This document shows positions 29,567 to 39,256 of a stretch of 64,000 nucleotides of DNA, piece by piece; the stretch's first letter is position 1; each line of letters opens with the position of its first letter. Made by a program: the position numbers and the translations under genes. Location: the NCBI GenBank assembly GCA_028599075.1, contig JAQRMW010000041.1:1-64000 (forward strand), given 5' to 3'. The notes under the pieces were generated by a model. It searched no databases. It saw nothing but the letters and a program-made list of their open reading frames with translations, and had not been told where the DNA came from. Origin of the DNA: Urechidicola sp. (lineage in GTDB: Bacteria > Bacteroidota > Bacteroidia > Flavobacteriales > Flavobacteriaceae).

Positions 29567-30670
29567 TTACCAATGTGTAGGTTTTGAAACTAGATTTTTG
29601 ATAAAGATAAACATTTGAGTCAGAACTAAAAATATTTCCAAAAATGGTGTCCAAAGGACAAGTCCTTTTTCGTTGAGTTTTTTTGATGTTTTTGAAAGAA
29701 TGATATATTGAATAGCAATTCTGACTAAAAATAATCCTAAAACAATTTTCCATTGAAATCCAAAAGAGACTAGGAGTAAGGCTAGAATCCAAAATAATAA
29801 TTGTGAACCATAATACAATCCCAATAAAAATTGATGAATCGGTTTGTAATAATTCGCAGTTGAGACATGCCTTCTTTTTTGATTGCCCCAATCTTTAAAA
29901 GTTGTTTTAGGCTTGGATATTGTAAAACTATTAGGATGTAAAGAAAGCGCACAATTTTCTTTTGTGGCATTTTGATTTACAAACAAATCATCATCACCAG
30001 ATTTTAAGTGTAGGTGATTTTCAAAACCATTGGTGTCAAAAAAAAGTGATTTGGTATAGGCTAAATTCCGACCGACTCCCATATAAGGTAATCCAATGTT
30101 TGCATACGAAAAGTATTGCAATGCAGTCATCAAGGTTTCAAAACGAATGAGTTTGTTGAGCCATGAATTTTTGATACTTCGGTAGGCACCATATCCCAAA
30201 ACAATAGATTTATTAGCTGTAAATTGTTGGCTCATTCCTCTAATCCAGTTATCAGAATTGGGTGTGCAATCAGCATCTGTAAAAAGCAAATGTTCTTGAG
30301 TTGAAGCTTTAATTCCTAAGGAAAGTGCGTATTTCTTAGAGCCTCCGCTTTTGGTTTCTACAACATTTACAATTTTAATTTTTGAAGGATATTTTTCTTT
30401 AAATGATTCCATCACTTCTAGACTATCATCATACGAACAATCATTGATTAATACAATTTCAAAATCAGGATAATTTTGTTGTATGATTTTAGGTAAAAAT
30501 TGTTTAAGATTTTCGGACTCATTACGAGCACAAATCAACACTGAAATAGGAATATCAGAATATTCTTTCTTTGTAGTTTTAAAAGAAGAGAATCGAGAAA
30601 AAATAAAAAGGTAATAGCAAAGTTGAATAATGGTACTTGCAATAAAGAAAGCAAAAACCAGCTGCATCAA
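29567..30670 (-). CDS. family 2 glycosyltransferase
   Basis: ORF; SVLICARNESENL, VLINDCSYDDS, FTDADCTP. Confidence 0.92.
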   Translation of the reverse strand: MMQLVFAFFIASTIIQLCYYLFIFSRFSSFKTTKKEYSDIPISVLICARNESENLKQFLPKIIQQNYPDFEIVLINDCSYDDSLEVMESFKEKYPSKIKIVNVVETKSGGSKKYALSLGIKASTQEHLLFTDADCTPNSDNWIRGMSQQFTANKSIVLGYGAYRSIKNSWLNKLIRFETLMTALQYFSYANIGLPYMGVGRNLAYTKSLFFDTNGFENHLHLKSGDDDLFVNQNATKENCALSLHPNSFTISKPKTTFKDWGNQKRRHVSTANYYKPIHQFLLGLYYGSQLLFWILALLLVSFGFQWKIVLGLFLVRIAIQYIILSKTSKKLNEKGLVLWTPFLEIFLVLTQMFIFIKNLVSKPTHW

Positions 30671-30856
30671 TTATCTGTTTTCACAAAGATCAGCAGCTTT
30701 ACCACAATAGCCACAAGACTCTCCTTCTTTGTTTAAGTGCGGGTTTTGACTTGCGCAAGTACCTGCAAATTTTCCATCCTTTTTAGTCCATAATTTAATG
30801 GCCAATCCTGCAACTCCTAAGAGTAATAATCCGATAGTGATAAATACTAATTTCAT
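30671..30856 (-). CDS. small membrane protein
   Basis: ORF; N-terminal TM plus GTCASQNPHLNKEGESCGYCGK; conserved-looking membrane-anchored Cys motif. Confidence 0.75.
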   Translation of the reverse strand: MKLVFITIGLLLLGVAGLAIKLWTKKDGKFAGTCASQNPHLNKEGESCGYCGKAADLCENR

Positions 30857-30923
30857 ACTTAAATATTAGAGTGCAAAGATACAGATTTATGAATATAAAA
30901 TAGTTAAAAGATGCTTTAATCTT

Positions 30924-31988
30924 TTAAACCACATTTACCTCAATAGCAAGCTCAATTCCGAAACTGTCTAAAACTGTTTGTTGAATTTTTTGTGCCAAAG
31001 CATAAATTTCTTGTCCTGTGGCATTGTCATAATTTACCAATACTAAGGCCTGTTTTTCATGGACTCCTGCATCACCAAAACGTTTGCCTTTAAAACCGCA
31101 TTGTTCTATTAACCAACCAGCAGGAATCTTAAAAGAGTTGTGAGTTGTGAGTTTTGAGTTTTGAGTTGCCTTTATTTCGTAAAATGGAATTTGTGGATTT
31201 TTTTTTTGTAACTGTAAAAACTGCTCTTTTGAAATAACAGGGTTTTTAAAAAAACTACCACTATTACCAATTTCTTTTGGATTTGGTAGTTTGCTATTTC
31301 TGATGTCGATTACAACATCTGAAATATCTTTGATGGTTGGCTCTTTAATTTCTCTTTTTTCTAATTCCGTTTGTATCGCACCATAAGTAGTATTGAGTTT
31401 GTGATGCTGTTTGGTCAGTTTAAAAATGACAGAAGTAATAATATATTTTCCTTTTAACTCATTTTTAAAAACAGAATTTCGATACCCAAACTCACATTCA
31501 TCTTTGGTAAAAACTCGTCTGTTTCCAGTTACAATTTCTATGGCTTTTAATTTGTAAAAACAGTCTTTTATTTCTACGCCATACGCCCCAATATTTTGAA
31601 TTGGACTCGTACCAACATTACCAGGAATAAGTGATAGGTTTTCTAAGCCTCCAAAATCATTTTCTATAGCCCATAGTACAAAGTCATGCCAATTTTCACC
31701 TGCTTGAACCTTGATAAAAACTTCATTTTCAGTTTCTTTAATGGTATCTATTCCCTTTAAATCAATGTGTAAAACAAGCTTGTTTAAGTCATTAGTCAAT
31801 AACAAATTGCTGCCTCCTCCCAAAATAAATATATTTTGTTCTACTGCAAGAATATCTATTAAATCATCAATTGAATTTACACTCACAAACCTAGATGCTA
31901 TGGCGTCAATGCCAAAAGTATTGTAGTTTTTTAGTGATATGTTTTGTTGAATTTTCAAATTAGAGATTCGTGTATTTTGAAAGTGCAA
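30924..31988 (-). CDS. murB: UDP-N-acetylmuramate dehydrogenase MurB (carrying a heptamer-repeat insertion)
   Basis: ORF; NTFGIDAIA, GNVGTSPIQNIGAYGVEI, SGSFFKNPV, IPAGWLIEQCGFKG. Confidence 0.96.
   Translation of the reverse strand: MHFQNTRISNLKIQQNISLKNYNTFGIDAIASRFVSVNSIDDLIDILAVEQNIFILGGGSNLLLTNDLNKLVLHIDLKGIDTIKETENEVFIKVQAGENWHDFVLWAIENDFGGLENLSLIPGNVGTSPIQNIGAYGVEIKDCFYKLKAIEIVTGNRRVFTKDECEFGYRNSVFKNELKGKYIITSVIFKLTKQHHKLNTTYGAIQTELEKREIKEPTIKDISDVVIDIRNSKLPNPKEIGNSGSFFKNPVISKEQFLQLQKKNPQIPFYEIKATQNSKLTTHNSFKIPAGWLIEQCGFKGKRFGDAGVHEKQALVLVNYDNATGQEIYALAQKIQQTVLDSFGIELAIEVNVV
31135..31169. repeat. heptamer array (GAGTTNT)x5 inside murB
   Basis: gagttgt gagttgt gagtttt gagtttt gagttgc. 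Confidence 0.85.
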
Positions 31989-33174
31989 TTTTTAATATCT
32001 CAACAGAGCGAATCAAATCTTCTTTTTTCAATACATATGCAATTCTAATTTGATTTTTACCTTGTCCCTTTGTAGAATAAAATCCACTTGCAGGTGCAAC
32101 CATCACTGTTTCATTATTATCTTCAAAACTCTCAAGTATCCATTGTGCAAAATCATCAGCGTCTTCTATCGGTAATTGTGCTACACAATAAAATGCCCCT
32201 TTTGGTTTCGATACAATAACGCCGTCAATTTTTTGCAATTCGGCAATCAAAGTATCACGTCTCTCTTTGTATTCAACAATCACTTCATCAAAATAGTTTT
32301 GTGTAGTTTCTAGTGCAGCCTCACTTGCAATTTGTGCATAGGTTGGTGGGCTCAATCTTGCTTGAGCAAATTTCATAGCAGTTTGTATTACTGCTGTGTT
32401 TTTAGAAACCATGCATCCAATTCTAGCTCCACACATACTATAACGCTTAGAAACCGAGTCTATGATAATTGCATAATCTTCTAATCCAAAATTGTTTAAA
32501 ACAGAATGATGTTTATCTGACTGATCATATACAAATTCACGATACACTTCATCAGCAATTAAAAACAAATCATGCTTTTTTACGATTACAGCCAGTTTTT
32601 CAATTTCTTCTTCTGAGTATAAATATCCAGTCGGATTCCCGGGATTACAAATTAATATAGCTTTAGTCTTAGGAGTAATCAGTTTTTCAAATTCCGAAAT
32701 ATCAGGTAAAGCAAATCCATCTTCAATACTAGAATTTACCGGAACTACTTTTACACCGCTCGCTGTTGAAAATCCATTGTAGTTTGCATAAAATGGTTCT
32801 GGAATAATAATTTCATCCCCATAATCTGCTATCGTTCCCATTGCAAAAAGTAAGGCTTCAGAACCACCAGTTGTAACAATGATGTCATCTTTAGTTACAG
32901 CAATATTATTTTGTTGGTAATAATTTGCAAGCTTAGTTCTGTATTCATCCGAACCCTCAGACCGACTATATGCCAATACTTCAACTGCATTATTTTTGAT
33001 AGCATCTAAAGCTACTTGTGGTGTTTTAATATCGGGTTGACCAATGTTGAGATGAAAGACTTTTACGCCATTTTTCTTTGCGTTTTCGGCATACGGAACT
33101 AACTTTCTAATTGGAGATGCTGGCATTGCATTTCCTTTGGATGATATTTTTGGCATCGTATTATTTTTAAGCAA
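31960..33174 (-). CDS. class I/II pyridoxal phosphate-dependent aminotransferase
   Basis: ORF; NIGQPDIKTP, NPGNPTGYLYS, DSVSKRYSMCGARIG. Confidence 0.94.
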   Translation of the reverse strand: MLKNNTMPKISSKGNAMPASPIRKLVPYAENAKKNGVKVFHLNIGQPDIKTPQVALDAIKNNAVEVLAYSRSEGSDEYRTKLANYYQQNNIAVTKDDIIVTTGGSEALLFAMGTIADYGDEIIIPEPFYANYNGFSTASGVKVVPVNSSIEDGFALPDISEFEKLITPKTKAILICNPGNPTGYLYSEEEIEKLAVIVKKHDLFLIADEVYREFVYDQSDKHHSVLNNFGLEDYAIIIDSVSKRYSMCGARIGCMVSKNTAVIQTAMKFAQARLSPPTYAQIASEAALETTQNYFDEVIVEYKERRDTLIAELQKIDGVIVSKPKGAFYCVAQLPIEDADDFAQWILESFEDNNETVMVAPASGFYSTKGQGKNQIRIAYVLKKEDLIRSVEILKIALSKYTNL

Positions 33175-33263
33175 AATTGCAAATAAATTCTGAATGATTC
33201 GTAATAATCAGCATGAATTTTTAAAGGTTAAATATTTCACAAAAATCATTATAATGCTGTGCG

Positions 33264-34631
33264 ATGTTGTATTTTTATTGTTTAAATCTGACTAATTTGA
33301 TGTTTGTAAAAAGACCCTATATTTTAATTCTTGTTTTCTTGTTTTGCACAAATTTAGCAAATGCGCAGGATTTTAGATTTATAGGAAAAAATACTGCACA
33401 AACATTTAGCTTTAAGCTTATCAATAATTTAATCATTATTCCTGTTGAGGTTAATGGTAGTAAATTATCATTTATTTTAGATTCTGGTGTAAGTGCACCT
33501 GTGGTGTTTAACTTAACTTCATCAGACACATTAGAACTTAAAAATGTTGAAAAAATTCAAATTCGTGGTTTAGGAACTGGAGACCCAATTGAGGCATTGC
33601 ACTCTAAGAATAATCGATTTAGGATTGGAAACTTGTTTGCGATGAATAAGAGTTTATTCATCATTTATAAAGAACAATTTGATTTATCTGCAAAACTTGG
33701 AATTACCGTTCATGGCATGATAGGATACGATTTGCTTAAAGATTTTGTAGTGACGATAAATTATGTAACTAAAAAAATCACCTTTACAAAACCAGAAGAT
33801 TATAGGTATCGAAGGTGCTCTAAATGCGAAACTTTTGATTTAGAATTTTATAAAAAGAAGCCCTATATAAATGGTGAGGTTGTTGTTATGAATTCATATC
33901 AAAAATTACCTGTAAAGCTGCTGATCGATTCTGGTGGTTCAGATGCTCTTTGGTTGTTTGAAGATGAAACTTTTACTGTTCCCGAAAAGGCTTTTGAAGA
34001 TTTTATTGGTGAAGGAATAACCGGTAGTATCCATGGCATGCGTAGTAAACTTAAGTCATTTTCTCTAAAAAGCTTTGTTTTTAAAAACCCAAACGTGGCT
34101 TATTTAGATTCTCTTTCAACATATCACGCAAAACGATTTAAAGAGCGTAATGGTAGTTTAGGTGGTGGAATATTAAAACGATTTAAAGTGGTGTTTGATT
34201 ATCCAAATAAAAAAATCACCTTAAAAAAGAACAGTATGTTCAATAATGAATTTGGGTATAATATGAGCGGGATAGAGTTGATGCATAATGGAAAGGAGCT
34301 TGTGAGAACAAAAGGAAAAGCAGCCTTTATTGTTTCTAGGGATGATGAAGCAAAAGCGACAAATACTGTATATTTAGATGTTAACTATGACTATGAATTT
34401 CAGCCAATATACAAAGTTGCCAATGTAAGAATAGATTCTCCAGCAGTAAATGTTGGAATTTTAAAAGGGGATGTTTTAGTTAAGGTTAACGGTACTTTTG
34501 CTTACAATTATAGTCTAGAAGGTATTTTAGAAAAATTTTATGGAGATAGTGGTAGAAGAGTGAGACTGAAAATTAATAGAAACGGAGAGGTGATTGATTT
34601 TGAATTCCATCTCAAAGATTTATTAGAATAA
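33264..34631 (+). CDS. retropepsin-like aspartyl protease with C-terminal PDZ domain (start probably 33300)
   Basis: ORF; FILDSGVSAPVVF, LLIDSGGSDALW, PDZ-like VGILKGDVLVKVNG. Confidence 0.88.
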   Translation: MLYFYCLNLTNLMFVKRPYILILVFLFCTNLANAQDFRFIGKNTAQTFSFKLINNLIIIPVEVNGSKLSFILDSGVSAPVVFNLTSSDTLELKNVEKIQIRGLGTGDPIEALHSKNNRFRIGNLFAMNKSLFIIYKEQFDLSAKLGITVHGMIGYDLLKDFVVTINYVTKKITFTKPEDYRYRRCSKCETFDLEFYKKKPYINGEVVVMNSYQKLPVKLLIDSGGSDALWLFEDETFTVPEKAFEDFIGEGITGSIHGMRSKLKSFSLKSFVFKNPNVAYLDSLSTYHAKRFKERNGSLGGGILKRFKVVFDYPNKKITLKKNSMFNNEFGYNMSGIELMHNGKELVRTKGKAAFIVSRDDEAKATNTVYLDVNYDYEFQPIYKVANVRIDSPAVNVGILKGDVLVKVNGTFAYNYSLEGILEKFYGDSGRRVRLKINRNGEVIDFEFHLKDLLE

Positions 34632-34655
34632 AAAAGGCTACCTGTGAAGGTAGCC
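34631..34655 (-). terminator. intrinsic terminator of the DUF1573 gene
   Basis: GGCTACCTTCACAGGTAGCC + T6 on minus strand. Confidence 0.85.
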
Positions 34656-34682
34656 TCAACTATTAATTATTTGAAAAGCAGT

Positions 34683-35129
34683 TTAGTTAGAAATCAAAGA
34701 TTTTTCTTTTTCTACTGCTGAACTTGTTTCTGGCTTTAAAACAATACCTTTTACTTTTAAACGCTTAACTGGTTCAGAAGCATTCGATGTAATGGTGATA
34801 GTTTTAGAAAAACCACCAACACGATTGGTATCATACTTAACTTTAATTTCTCCAGTTTCACCTGGCATAATTGGTGCTTCTGGCTTTGTTGGTACCGTAC
34901 AACCACAACTTCCTTTTACTTTTTCTACAATCAATGGAGAATTACCCGTATTTGTAAATGTAAATACGCGAAGTCCATCCGTTCCTTTTTCAATTTTACC
35001 ATAATCTATGGTTTCTACTTCAAACTTAAAAACCGGTGCATCTAAGTCAACTTTTTCTTCTGTTTTTTCTTGAGCATTCATCGAAATTGATAACACACTT
35101 AAAAATAAAATTGTTGCTAATTTTTTCAT
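34683..35129 (-). CDS. DUF1573 domain-containing protein
   Basis: ORF; DYGKIEKGTDGLRVFTFTNTGNSPLIVEKVKGSCGCT. Confidence 0.92.
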   Translation of the reverse strand: MKKLATILFLSVLSISMNAQEKTEEKVDLDAPVFKFEVETIDYGKIEKGTDGLRVFTFTNTGNSPLIVEKVKGSCGCTVPTKPEAPIMPGETGEIKVKYDTNRVGGFSKTITITSNASEPVKRLKVKGIVLKPETSSAVEKEKSLISN

Positions 35130-35243
35130 AATTTATATCCTTTGGGATTGTAAAATTACTACTTTTTTTTTGTTTTCAAAATGTTTTACAATCAATTGGT
35201 ATAATCGTACATTTGCCTACTGAAAAAAGAAAATTTGTAACTG

Positions 35244-37907
35244 ATGAATATTCCTGATAAATACAATCCTTTAGAGATAGAACAAAAGTGGTATGACTAC
35301 TGGATGGAACATAATTATTTCCATTCTGAGCCTAACGAAAAAGAAGCATATACCATTGTTATTCCACCTCCAAATGTTACAGGAGTGCTGCACATGGGGC
35401 ATATGTTAAATAACACTATTCAGGATGTGTTAATTCGTCGTGCACGTTTAAAAGGATACAACGCTTGTTGGGTTCCGGGGACTGATCACGCATCAATTGC
35501 TACTGAAGCGAAAGTGGTAGCTAAGTTAAAAGATGAAGGAATTGACAAGTCAGTTTTGTCTCGTAAAGAATTTTTAAACCACGCTTGGGATTGGACTCAT
35601 AAGCATGGAGGAATCATTTTAGAGCAACTCAAAAAGTTAGGTGCTTCTTGTGATTGGGAACGTACAAGTTTTACGATGGATGAAATGCGTTCAGAATCTG
35701 TAATTGAGGTGTTTTTAGATTTGTATAAAAAAGGATTGATTTACCGCGGATATCGTATGGTAAATTGGGATCCTGAGGCTCAAACAACCTTGTCTGATGA
35801 AGAAGTAATCTTTGAAGAAAAACCAGGAAACCTTTATTACGTTAATTACAAGATTGAAGGAAGTAATGATGTGCTAACAATAGCAACAACAAGACCAGAA
35901 ACAATCTTAGGGGATTCCGCAATTTGTATCAATCCTAATGATGAACGTTTTTCACATTTAAAAGGAAAGAAAGCAATTGTACCAATAGCCAATAGAGTTA
36001 TCCCAATAATTGAGGATGAATATGTAGATGTGGAGTTTGGTACGGGTTGTTTAAAAGTGACTCCAGCACATGATCAAAATGATAAAGTGTTGGGTGAGAA
36101 GCATCAATTAGAAGTTGTAGATATTTTTAATGATGATGCTACGTTGAATTCCTTCGGATTGCATTATCAAGGAAAAGATCGTTTTGTAGTTCGTAAAGAA
36201 ATTACGAAAGAGTTAGAAGAATTAGGTTGTTTGGTAAAAATTGAACAGCACATGCATAAAGTAGGGACATCAGAAAGAACCAAAGCTGTTATTGAACCAA
36301 AAATTTCAGCGCAGTGGTTTTTAAAGATGGAAGATATTGTTAAACCTGCATTAAAAGCAGTTTTAGAAGATGAAGAAATCAAGTTCTTCCCTAGGCATTA
36401 TAATAATACTTATAGACATTGGTTAGAGAATATCCGCGATTGGAATATCTCACGTCAATTGTGGTGGGGGCATCAAATTCCTGCATATTTCTACGGAGAT
36501 GGAGTAGAGGATTTTGTCGTAGCAAACTCTAAAGAAGAGGCTCTTGTATTGGCTAATGAAAAACGAAATGTCATTTCGACAGAGCGAGGAACGAGCGACG
36601 AGAAATCTCTAACTTTAGATGACCTAAAACAAGATGATGATGTTTTAGATACATGGTTCTCAGCTTGGTTATGGCCAATATCTTTGTTCGATGGCATCAA
36701 AAATCCAAACAACGAAGAAATTAATTATTACTATCCAACCAACGATTTGGTTACTGGACCTGATATTATTTTCTTTTGGGTAGCGCGTATGGTTTTTGCT
36801 GGATATGAATTCATGGATAAGAAACCGTTTAACAATGTTTACTTCACAGGAATTGTTCGTGATAAGCAACGAAGAAAAATGTCTAAGTCTCTAGGGAATT
36901 CTCCTGACCCAATTGAATTGATTGAGAAATATGGGGCTGATGGAGTGAGAGTAGGGATGCTCTTATGTTCTGCAGCAGGAAATGATTTATTGTTCGAAGA
37001 AGAATTATGTGAACAAGGACAAAAATTTTCTAATAAAATTTGGAACTCTTTCCGTTTGGTAAAAGGTTGGGAAGTATCTGAAGAAATTGAGCAACCACAA
37101 TCGTCTAAAATTGCAATTGAATGGTATCAATCTAAATTTAATCAAACCTTAAAAGAAATTGACAAGTCATTTGAGCAATACAGAATCAGTGAAGCATTGA
37201 TGAGTATTTATAGATTAGTTTGGGATGATTTTTCTTCATGGTTCTTAGAAATGGTGAAACCAGCATACCAACAACCAATTGATGCTGAAACTTATAAAAA
37301 TGTGATTTTATTTTTCGAAAATAACTTAAAAGTGCTGCATCCATACATGCCCTTTATTACTGAAGAGCTTTGGCATTATATTGCTGATAGAACTCCAGAG
37401 GAGGCGCTTATTGTTGCTGAATACCCAGAAATGGGAGAAGTAAATCAATCAATTATCGATGAGTTTAAAGTTGCTACAGAAGTTGTTTCTGGAATAAGAA
37501 CCATCAGAAAAGACAAGAATATCGCTTTTAAAAATAAGCTGGAATTTTCGATACTGAATAATGAGAAACTAAATTCTAATTTTGATTCAGTTATAGCCAA
37601 GTTGGGTAATTTGTCAAAAGTAAATTATGTTGATGCTAAGGTTGATGGAGCATTGAGCTTTAGAGTAAAATCGAATGAATATTTTATTCCGTTTGGTGAG
37701 GATATTGATGTTGAGGCTGAAAAAGAAAAACTTCAAGAAGAGTTAAATTACAATGAAGGATTTCTAAAATCAGTTCAGAAAAAATTGAGCAATGAACGAT
37801 TTGTAAACAATGCACCAGATAAAGTTATTGAAATTGAACGCAAAAAAGAAGCGGATGCTTTAGCTAAAATTGAAACACTAAAAGCTAGTTTAGCATCTTT
37901 AGGGTAG
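35244..37907 (+). CDS. valS: valyl-tRNA synthetase (carrying an in-frame repeat insertion)
   Basis: [47 protein letters not shown]. Confidence 0.97.
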   Translation: MNIPDKYNPLEIEQKWYDYWMEHNYFHSEPNEKEAYTIVIPPPNVTGVLHMGHMLNNTIQDVLIRRARLKGYNACWVPGTDHASIATEAKVVAKLKDEGIDKSVLSRKEFLNHAWDWTHKHGGIILEQLKKLGASCDWERTSFTMDEMRSESVIEVFLDLYKKGLIYRGYRMVNWDPEAQTTLSDEEVIFEEKPGNLYYVNYKIEGSNDVLTIATTRPETILGDSAICINPNDERFSHLKGKKAIVPIANRVIPIIEDEYVDVEFGTGCLKVTPAHDQNDKVLGEKHQLEVVDIFNDDATLNSFGLHYQGKDRFVVRKEITKELEELGCLVKIEQHMHKVGTSERTKAVIEPKISAQWFLKMEDIVKPALKAVLEDEEIKFFPRHYNNTYRHWLENIRDWNISRQLWWGHQIPAYFYGDGVEDFVVANSKEEALVLANEKRNVISTERGTSDEKSLTLDDLKQDDDVLDTWFSAWLWPISLFDGIKNPNNEEINYYYPTNDLVTGPDIIFFWVARMVFAGYEFMDKKPFNNVYFTGIVRDKQRRKMSKSLGNSPDPIELIEKYGADGVRVGMLLCSAAGNDLLFEEELCEQGQKFSNKIWNSFRLVKGWEVSEEIEQPQSSKIAIEWYQSKFNQTLKEIDKSFEQYRISEALMSIYRLVWDDFSSWFLEMVKPAYQQPIDAETYKNVILFFENNLKVLHPYMPFITEELWHYIADRTPEEALIVAEYPEMGEVNQSIIDEFKVATEVVSGIRTIRKDKNIAFKNKLEFSILNNEKLNSNFDSVIAKLGNLSKVNYVDAKVDGALSFRVKSNEYFIPFGEDIDVEAEKEKLQEELNYNEGFLKSVQKKLSNERFVNNAPDKVIEIERKKEADALAKIETLKASLASLG
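36569..36609. repeat. palindromic interspersed repeat unit TGTCATTTCGACAGAGCGAGGAACGAGCGACGAGAAATCTC within valS
   Basis: direct reading; resembles intergenic flavobacterial repeat consensus. Confidence 0.75.
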
Positions 37908-37956
37908 AATAAGTTGTGCGATTTGGCAACTCAAATATAAGGCTGAAATTTTTAAA

Positions 37957-38027
37957 TTGTCATTCCCGCGAAAGCGGGAATCTATTTTTCTGAGGGGTAT
38001 GGATTTCCGTTTTTACGGGAAAGACAA
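37957..38027. repeat. REPIN-like inverted doublet (TTGTCATTCCCGCGAAAGCGGGAATCT / GGATTTCCGTTTTTACGGGAAAGACAA)
   Basis: two palindromes in opposite orientation, TGTC/GACA ends. Confidence 0.85.
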
Positions 38028-38042
38028 ACAATAAAACGTTTC

Positions 38043-38198
38043 TTAAGCTACAAAAACTTCAAAAGAATTTTGAGTATCTGATTGTTGAATATGCAAAGAA
38101 TCTACAGACCCAGTCAATCCACAGCCTTTTTGCGTTTTACAAGAGCTAATAGAAGTTAGGGCAAATATAAAAAGTATTAGAATAGCTATTTTTTTCAT
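38043..38198 (-). CDS. small lipoprotein (51 aa), not in ORF track
   Basis: manual translation MKKIAILILFIFALTSISSCKTQKGCGLTGSVDSLHIQQSDTQNSFEVFVA; lipobox SISSC. Confidence 0.65.
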   Translation of the reverse strand: MKKIAILILFIFALTSISSCKTQKGCGLTGSVDSLHIQQSDTQNSFEVFVA

Positions 38199-38277
38199 AA
38201 TATGAGGGTTTTAAAAAATCAAAGATATATTAATTTATTTAAATTTTTGATTTAATATAATAATAACGTGCACTTAG

Positions 38278-39255
38278 CTATTTTAGTATAGGTAATGATT
38301 GTTTAGTATTATAAATTGTAATATTAAAGGTGTCAAGTATTAATTGACAATTTGAAAGCTGAGTACTACTAACTTCACTCTGCCAACGGTCTATTAAATA
38401 CACTTTGTTTTTTGAAAGAATTTGTTTTTGTGTTTCTTTAGAGCTATGAATAATCCCTTTAGAAGGTTTATCTACTATTTCAAATACAGCTTTATTAGGT
38501 TTTGTTTGTATAAAGCTATACAGTTCATTTATAGTCTTTTTGGTATTCACAATTATCTCTTCATAATAAACAGGAATTACATTAGTGCTTAATGTATTGT
38601 TTCCTTGCGCATTCAAAAAAATAAAATTTTCTAAACACCAACTTAAAACAAATTTTGAAAGAATGTCATTAGAATTAAGAGTATCCTTTATTAATTTATT
38701 TTGATTATCTGTAAGTTGGTCAATAATTTTATCTGAATTTGAGAATTCTTTAATGTAATGTGACCAATTATTTCTAATTCTTGATAAACTGTGAGAAATA
38801 GGATGCCTTAATAAATAAAGACCATAGTCTGAAGTAAAATGATTCATTATATCATCAAAATAATAACTTATTTTATGAATCTTAAAAATAGAATTTTTAG
38901 TTTTATAATTGTGATATGGCGTGTTAATATCAGACCATGAGTAAGCATTAAATAATTTCCCTGCAGATAAATCTTCGAGGTATATTTTTATATTATCTAA
39001 TTGATGATTGGTTAATTGAAAATAGCGTTCACTAATTGCCTTATCATCAATATATTTAGCAATTATAGGCCTAGTTTGTCTATTCATGTTAAAAGGTTCT
39101 AGAACAGACTTAGAATGTTTAGAGGTATTTAATATTTCTGCTAGAAGTGTAGAACCAGTTCTAGGTAAGGTAAAAATAAAAATATCAGGTTGCGTTTTTT
39201 TGTGAATATGAACATATTTTAAAAGTTGCTTTAATATAACCTTTAATGTATCCAT
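38278..39255 (-). CDS. sulfotransferase-like protein
   Basis: ORF; IFIFTLPRTGSTLLAEILNTS (5'-PSB-like loop), YLLRHPISHSLSRIRNNW (3'-PB-like). Confidence 0.8.
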   Translation of the reverse strand: MDTLKVILKQLLKYVHIHKKTQPDIFIFTLPRTGSTLLAEILNTSKHSKSVLEPFNMNRQTRPIIAKYIDDKAISERYFQLTNHQLDNIKIYLEDLSAGKLFNAYSWSDINTPYHNYKTKNSIFKIHKISYYFDDIMNHFTSDYGLYLLRHPISHSLSRIRNNWSHYIKEFSNSDKIIDQLTDNQNKLIKDTLNSNDILSKFVLSWCLENFIFLNAQGNNTLSTNVIPVYYEEIIVNTKKTINELYSFIQTKPNKAVFEIVDKPSKGIIHSSKETQKQILSKNKVYLIDRWQSEVSSTQLSNCQLILDTFNITIYNTKQSLPILK

Positions 39256-39256
39256 A

